64,000 nucleotides of DNA, from positions 868,001 through 932,000 of the forward strand of contig NZ_CP190246.1 of the NCBI RefSeq assembly GCF_039652435.2, read 5' to 3'. The translations under genes and the position numbers were made by a program. Numbering within the stretch: position 1 is the first letter of the stretch; the number at the start of each line of letters is the position of its first letter. Source of the stretch: Niabella insulamsoli. GTDB taxonomy: Bacteria > Bacteroidota > Bacteroidia > Chitinophagales > Chitinophagaceae. The notes below the pieces were generated by a model. The model saw only the letters and a program-made list of their open reading frames with translations. It searched no databases and was not told the DNA's origin. This document shows positions 61,774 to 64,000 of the stretch, piece after piece.

Positions 61774-62313
61774 TTATTTTTTTGCCAGCACATCAAGCTT
61801 CACCGCTACTTCATCTCCCATCGTCATACTGTTGCCGCCGATTTTGTAATCAAGCCTGTTGACAGCAAATTCAGCTTTAAAGCGATAACCGCCTGACGCC
61901 GGCGTTGCTATAAAATCAAACTGAATGTTTTTTGAAACACCGTGCATCGTTAGAATCGCCTGCGCGAAAAAAGTGTTATTCCCTTTGGGTTGAATTTTTG
62001 TCGACTTAATGCTGATGGTAGGATATTTGGCGGCGTCAAAAAAATCATCCTTTTTTAAATGATCGTCTCTTCTTTTATTATCTGTGTTAATGGTGTTGAC
62101 ATCCACCGTTACATCGAAAGAACTGCCACTGGCGTTTTTGGGGTTGAAATTAATAGTGCCCGCTAAACCGGTCAAAGAACCGTCAACAGATAGCCCCATG
62201 TTTTTTATTACAAACAAAACCTTGCTTTCTGCGTCAACAGGCTTAAGGTTTTGTGAGAAGACGCCCGCAGCCAAAGAAAAGGCAAGAAAAGTTAAAAGGA
62301 GCTTTTTATACAT
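61774..62313 (-). CDS. YceI family periplasmic lipid-binding protein
   Basis: The 179-residue protein has a signal peptide (MYKKLLLTFLAFSLAAGVFS, then QNLKPVD) and the YceI lipocalin-like beta-barrel (VLFVIKNMGLSVDGSLTGLA; DDHLKKDDFFDAAKYPTISI; LTMHGVSKNIQFDF; FAVNRLDYKIG). YceI proteins bind long isoprenoids such as polyprenyl quinones in the periplasm. It is transcribed divergently from a UbiA-type prenyltransferase, 64 bases between starts. An isoprenoid-binding protein next to a prenyltransferase is suggestive but not proof of a link. Confidence 0.93.
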   Translation of the reverse strand: MYKKLLLTFLAFSLAAGVFSQNLKPVDAESKVLFVIKNMGLSVDGSLTGLAGTINFNPKNASGSSFDVTVDVNTINTDNKRRDDHLKKDDFFDAAKYPTISIKSTKIQPKGNNTFFAQAILTMHGVSKNIQFDFIATPASGGYRFKAEFAVNRLDYKIGGNSMTMGDEVAVKLDVLAKK

Positions 62314-62377
62314 AACGGTACTATTTAAGTAAAAATGAATATTTTAGGTAAAATTATAGAATAATCAACAGATCTTA

Positions 62378-63238
62378 TTGTTAAGCCGATCCACCATACA
62401 ACATTTGCGCTTTGGTTTCTCCCTGTTTTTAATGCCGGTTTTCTGGTTTGCATTAAGCCAGGCAAAGGAAATGGACCTACCCAATGCTTTACTCATTTTC
62501 TTCATCCTGCATGTTTTAGTGTACCCGTCGAGCAACGGTTATAATTCTTTTATGGATCGGGATACGGACAGTATCGGCGGCGTCAAGAAGCCGCTTCCGG
62601 TAGAAAAACAATTATTTTATGTGACCGTCGTGATAGATTTGACCGCGCTTTTATTATCGATGTTGATCGGTGCGAAAGTGGCGTTGGGCGTTGCTTTGTA
62701 TATAATAGCCTCAAGGCTTTACAGTTACCGGGGCGTTCGCCTCAAGCAATATCCTGTCATTGGATTTCTTACCGTGGTGCTTTGCCAGGGCACATTGGTA
62801 TATGGCATCGTGAGTATGAGCGTTCATAGCGATGTTGTTCTTCGCGATGTATACTTCCCCGCGCTTATCACTGCGTTATTAATCGGAGGGACTTATCCGC
62901 TCACACAGGTTTATCAGCATGAACAGGATCGCCGGGATGGCATTACAACCCTCAGTTATTTGTTAGGTGTCAAAGGCACTTTTATTTTTTGCGGGATTGT
63001 TCTTTTTGTTGCATTATTATTGCTTACTATATTTTTTATTAGCACAGGTCAGCCGTATTCTATCTGGGTTTATTTGATCGCAACTTTTCCTGTTGCTGTC
63101 TATCTTAGCCGATGGTTTTTTAAGGTAAGAAGAAATGGGGCAAGTGCAAGTTTTGAGAATTTAATGAAAATGAACTACCTGGCTGCGATATGTAGTAGCC
63201 TGGCGTTTGTTGCCATCCTTATTTTAAACAATCGGTAA
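62378..63238 (+). CDS. UbiA family prenyltransferase
   Basis: The 286-residue integral membrane protein has about eight to nine hydrophobic helices. The first Asp-rich site is NGYNSFMDRDTDSIGGVKKP and the second YQHEQDRRDGITTLSYLLG; both bind Mg2+ and the prenyl diphosphate. It starts at TTG (62378), because no ATG is available before the first helix. Members attach a prenyl chain to an aromatic ring. A type III polyketide synthase begins 41 bases downstream, so the acceptor may be its polyketide product. Menaquinone (MenA) or haem O synthesis is the alternative, but the surrounding genes do not favour it. Confidence 0.9.
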   Translation: MLSRSTIQHLRFGFSLFLMPVFWFALSQAKEMDLPNALLIFFILHVLVYPSSNGYNSFMDRDTDSIGGVKKPLPVEKQLFYVTVVIDLTALLLSMLIGAKVALGVALYIIASRLYSYRGVRLKQYPVIGFLTVVLCQGTLVYGIVSMSVHSDVVLRDVYFPALITALLIGGTYPLTQVYQHEQDRRDGITTLSYLLGVKGTFIFCGIVLFVALLLLTIFFISTGQPYSIWVYLIATFPVAVYLSRWFFKVRRNGASASFENLMKMNYLAAICSSLAFVAILILNNR

Positions 63239-63279
63239 TCGTTGCAGGGCTGTGTTGTAGCATGTCAATTTAAAAATTA

Positions 63280-64000
63280 ATGAGTAAAATCACTTCCATA
63301 TCAACTGCTGTTCCACCCTATAAGCAGACGCAGATGCAGATTTATGAGGTTGTAAAATCAATTCACGCGGACACAGCAGCCGAACAGCGTGCTTTGAAAT
63401 TTATGTATAATTCAAGCGGGATTGCCACGCGCTATGCGGCCGTACCTGATTTTAACCTGGAGCATAAACGCAAAGATCTGCTCACCGGCGACGGCGCCGC
63501 GCTTGGACTGGAGCATCGCTTGAAAATATACGAAAATGCGGCGCTGGATTTAGCAACGGAAGCTATTGAGAACTGTTTGCCCAACGATATAACGCCTTCG
63601 GCCATCACCCATTTGATCACTGTTAGCTGCACAGGCATGCAGGCGCCAGGCTTGGATCTGGCTATCATCAAACAGCTGGGCCTTCGCCCTAATATTTATC
63701 GGACTTCGGTCAATTTTATGGGCTGTTATGCTGCCATTCATGGGTTGAAACAGGCGCACTACATTACCGAGGCGGAGCCAGACGCCAAAGTACTCGTAAT
63801 CTGTGTGGAGCTGTGCACGCTACATTTTCAAAAAAGCAAAACGGTAGATAATATTACCAGCACCATTATTTTCGGGGATGGCGCCGCGGCCGTTTTGGTG
63901 GAAGGGGAGGGTAGCAGAACTCCCGGCTGGGATATTAAAGGCTTTTATAGTGAGATCAACTTTGAAGGGATTGACGATATGGCCTGGAAGATTTCTGCCG
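63280..64000 (+). CDS. Type III polyketide synthase, C-terminus beyond window
   Basis: ATG at 63280 opens a frame that runs off the right edge after 240 codons. It matches the chalcone/stilbene synthase superfamily: opening ITSISTAVPPYKQTQMQIYE, FMYNSSGIATRYAAV, LITVSCTGMQAPGLDLAII, and the nucleophile C149 in SVNFMGCYAAIHGLKQAHYI, then VLVICVELCTLHFQ and TIIFGDGAAAVLVEG. Such enzymes extend a CoA starter with malonyl-CoA and cyclise it to resorcinols, pyrones or related aromatics without an acyl carrier protein. It is transcribed with the UbiA prenyltransferase. Its active-site His and Asn would lie past the edge. Confidence 0.93.
   Translation, partial: MSKITSISTAVPPYKQTQMQIYEVVKSIHADTAAEQRALKFMYNSSGIATRYAAVPDFNLEHKRKDLLTGDGAALGLEHRLKIYENAALDLATEAIENCLPNDITPSAITHLITVSCTGMQAPGLDLAIIKQLGLRPNIYRTSVNFMGCYAAIHGLKQAHYITEAEPDAKVLVICVELCTLHFQKSKTVDNITSTIIFGDGAAAVLVEGEGSRTPGWDIKGFYSEINFEGIDDMAWKISA

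Noticed and set aside
1..64000. tRNA, rRNA, CRISPR arrays, classical riboswitches, prophage and complete insertion sequences
   Set aside because: All gaps longer than about 100 bases were read by eye. No cloverleaf with a T-loop, no spaced direct repeats and no transposase or integrase frame was seen. Short RNA genes could still be missed without a covariance search.

Overview
The window reads as ordinary chromosome of a Bacteroidota bacterium, most likely a member of the Chitinophagaceae or a close relative. The reasons are TonB-dependent and OMP_b-brl type outer-membrane proteins with a carboxypeptidase-like N-terminal domain, a TlpA protein with a DUF4369-like front half, DUF4296 and DUF4271 proteins, a GH95 glycosidase, the futalosine menaquinone pathway, and many matches to the Bacteroidota -7 promoter box TAnnTTTG next to start codons. 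No rRNA, tRNA, CRISPR array, prophage or complete insertion sequence was seen.

Layout. 1-7 kb: a TonB-dependent receptor cut by the window edge, an M42 aminopeptidase, a secreted repeat protein, a second outer-membrane receptor and an AraC-type regulator. 7-13.2 kb: glutamate synthase gltD and gltB. 13.7-17.7 kb: ilvA, a PLP aminotransferase and a ModF-like double ATPase. 17.8-26.3 kb: a long leftward branched-chain amino acid operon in transcription order leuA, ilvD, a damaged small gene, ilvB, a methyltransferase, ilvN, a DinB-like gene, ilvC, ending in a strong terminator. 26.5-31.3 kb rightward: a large helical protein of unknown function, trpB, trpA and a TlpA-like thioredoxin protein. 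31.4-38.1 kb leftward: fabD, S9 peptidase and M20 amidohydrolase (in transcription order), and folE with two tandem eukaryote-type pyruvoyltetrahydropterin synthases. 38.2-39.7 kb: mqnB and mqnD. 39.7-49.1 kb, mainly leftward: photolyase, class IV aminotransferase, DUF4296 lipoprotein, a frameshifted lipoprotein gene, coaBC, rpoZ, bamD, hemD, DUF4271 and a BamA/TamA-like protein. 49.2-53.2 kb rightward: hemW and a GH95 glycosidase. 53.2-62.3 kb leftward: gpsA, an SDR, an alpha/beta hydrolase, lnt, an ABC exporter, a broken ParE-type toxin with its antitoxin, comM/yifB and yceI. 62.4-64 kb rightward: a UbiA-type prenyltransferase followed by a type III polyketide synthase that runs off the window.

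The most promising lead for new biology is the UbiA plus type III PKS pair at the right edge, which looks like the start of a specialised-metabolite locus. Other notable items are: a 23-bp palindromic repeat that interrupts a small gene inside the ilv operon; terminator-like hairpins laid over the start codons of two neighbouring peptidase genes, which a leaderless transcript would escape; a group of genes whose -7 box lies only 4-8 bases before ATG; two frameshifted genes (a lipoprotein and a toxin); and two overlapping inverted-repeat pairs in a-b-a'-b' order downstream of the toxin. All calls rest on reading the sequence and on family knowledge; no database search was possible.
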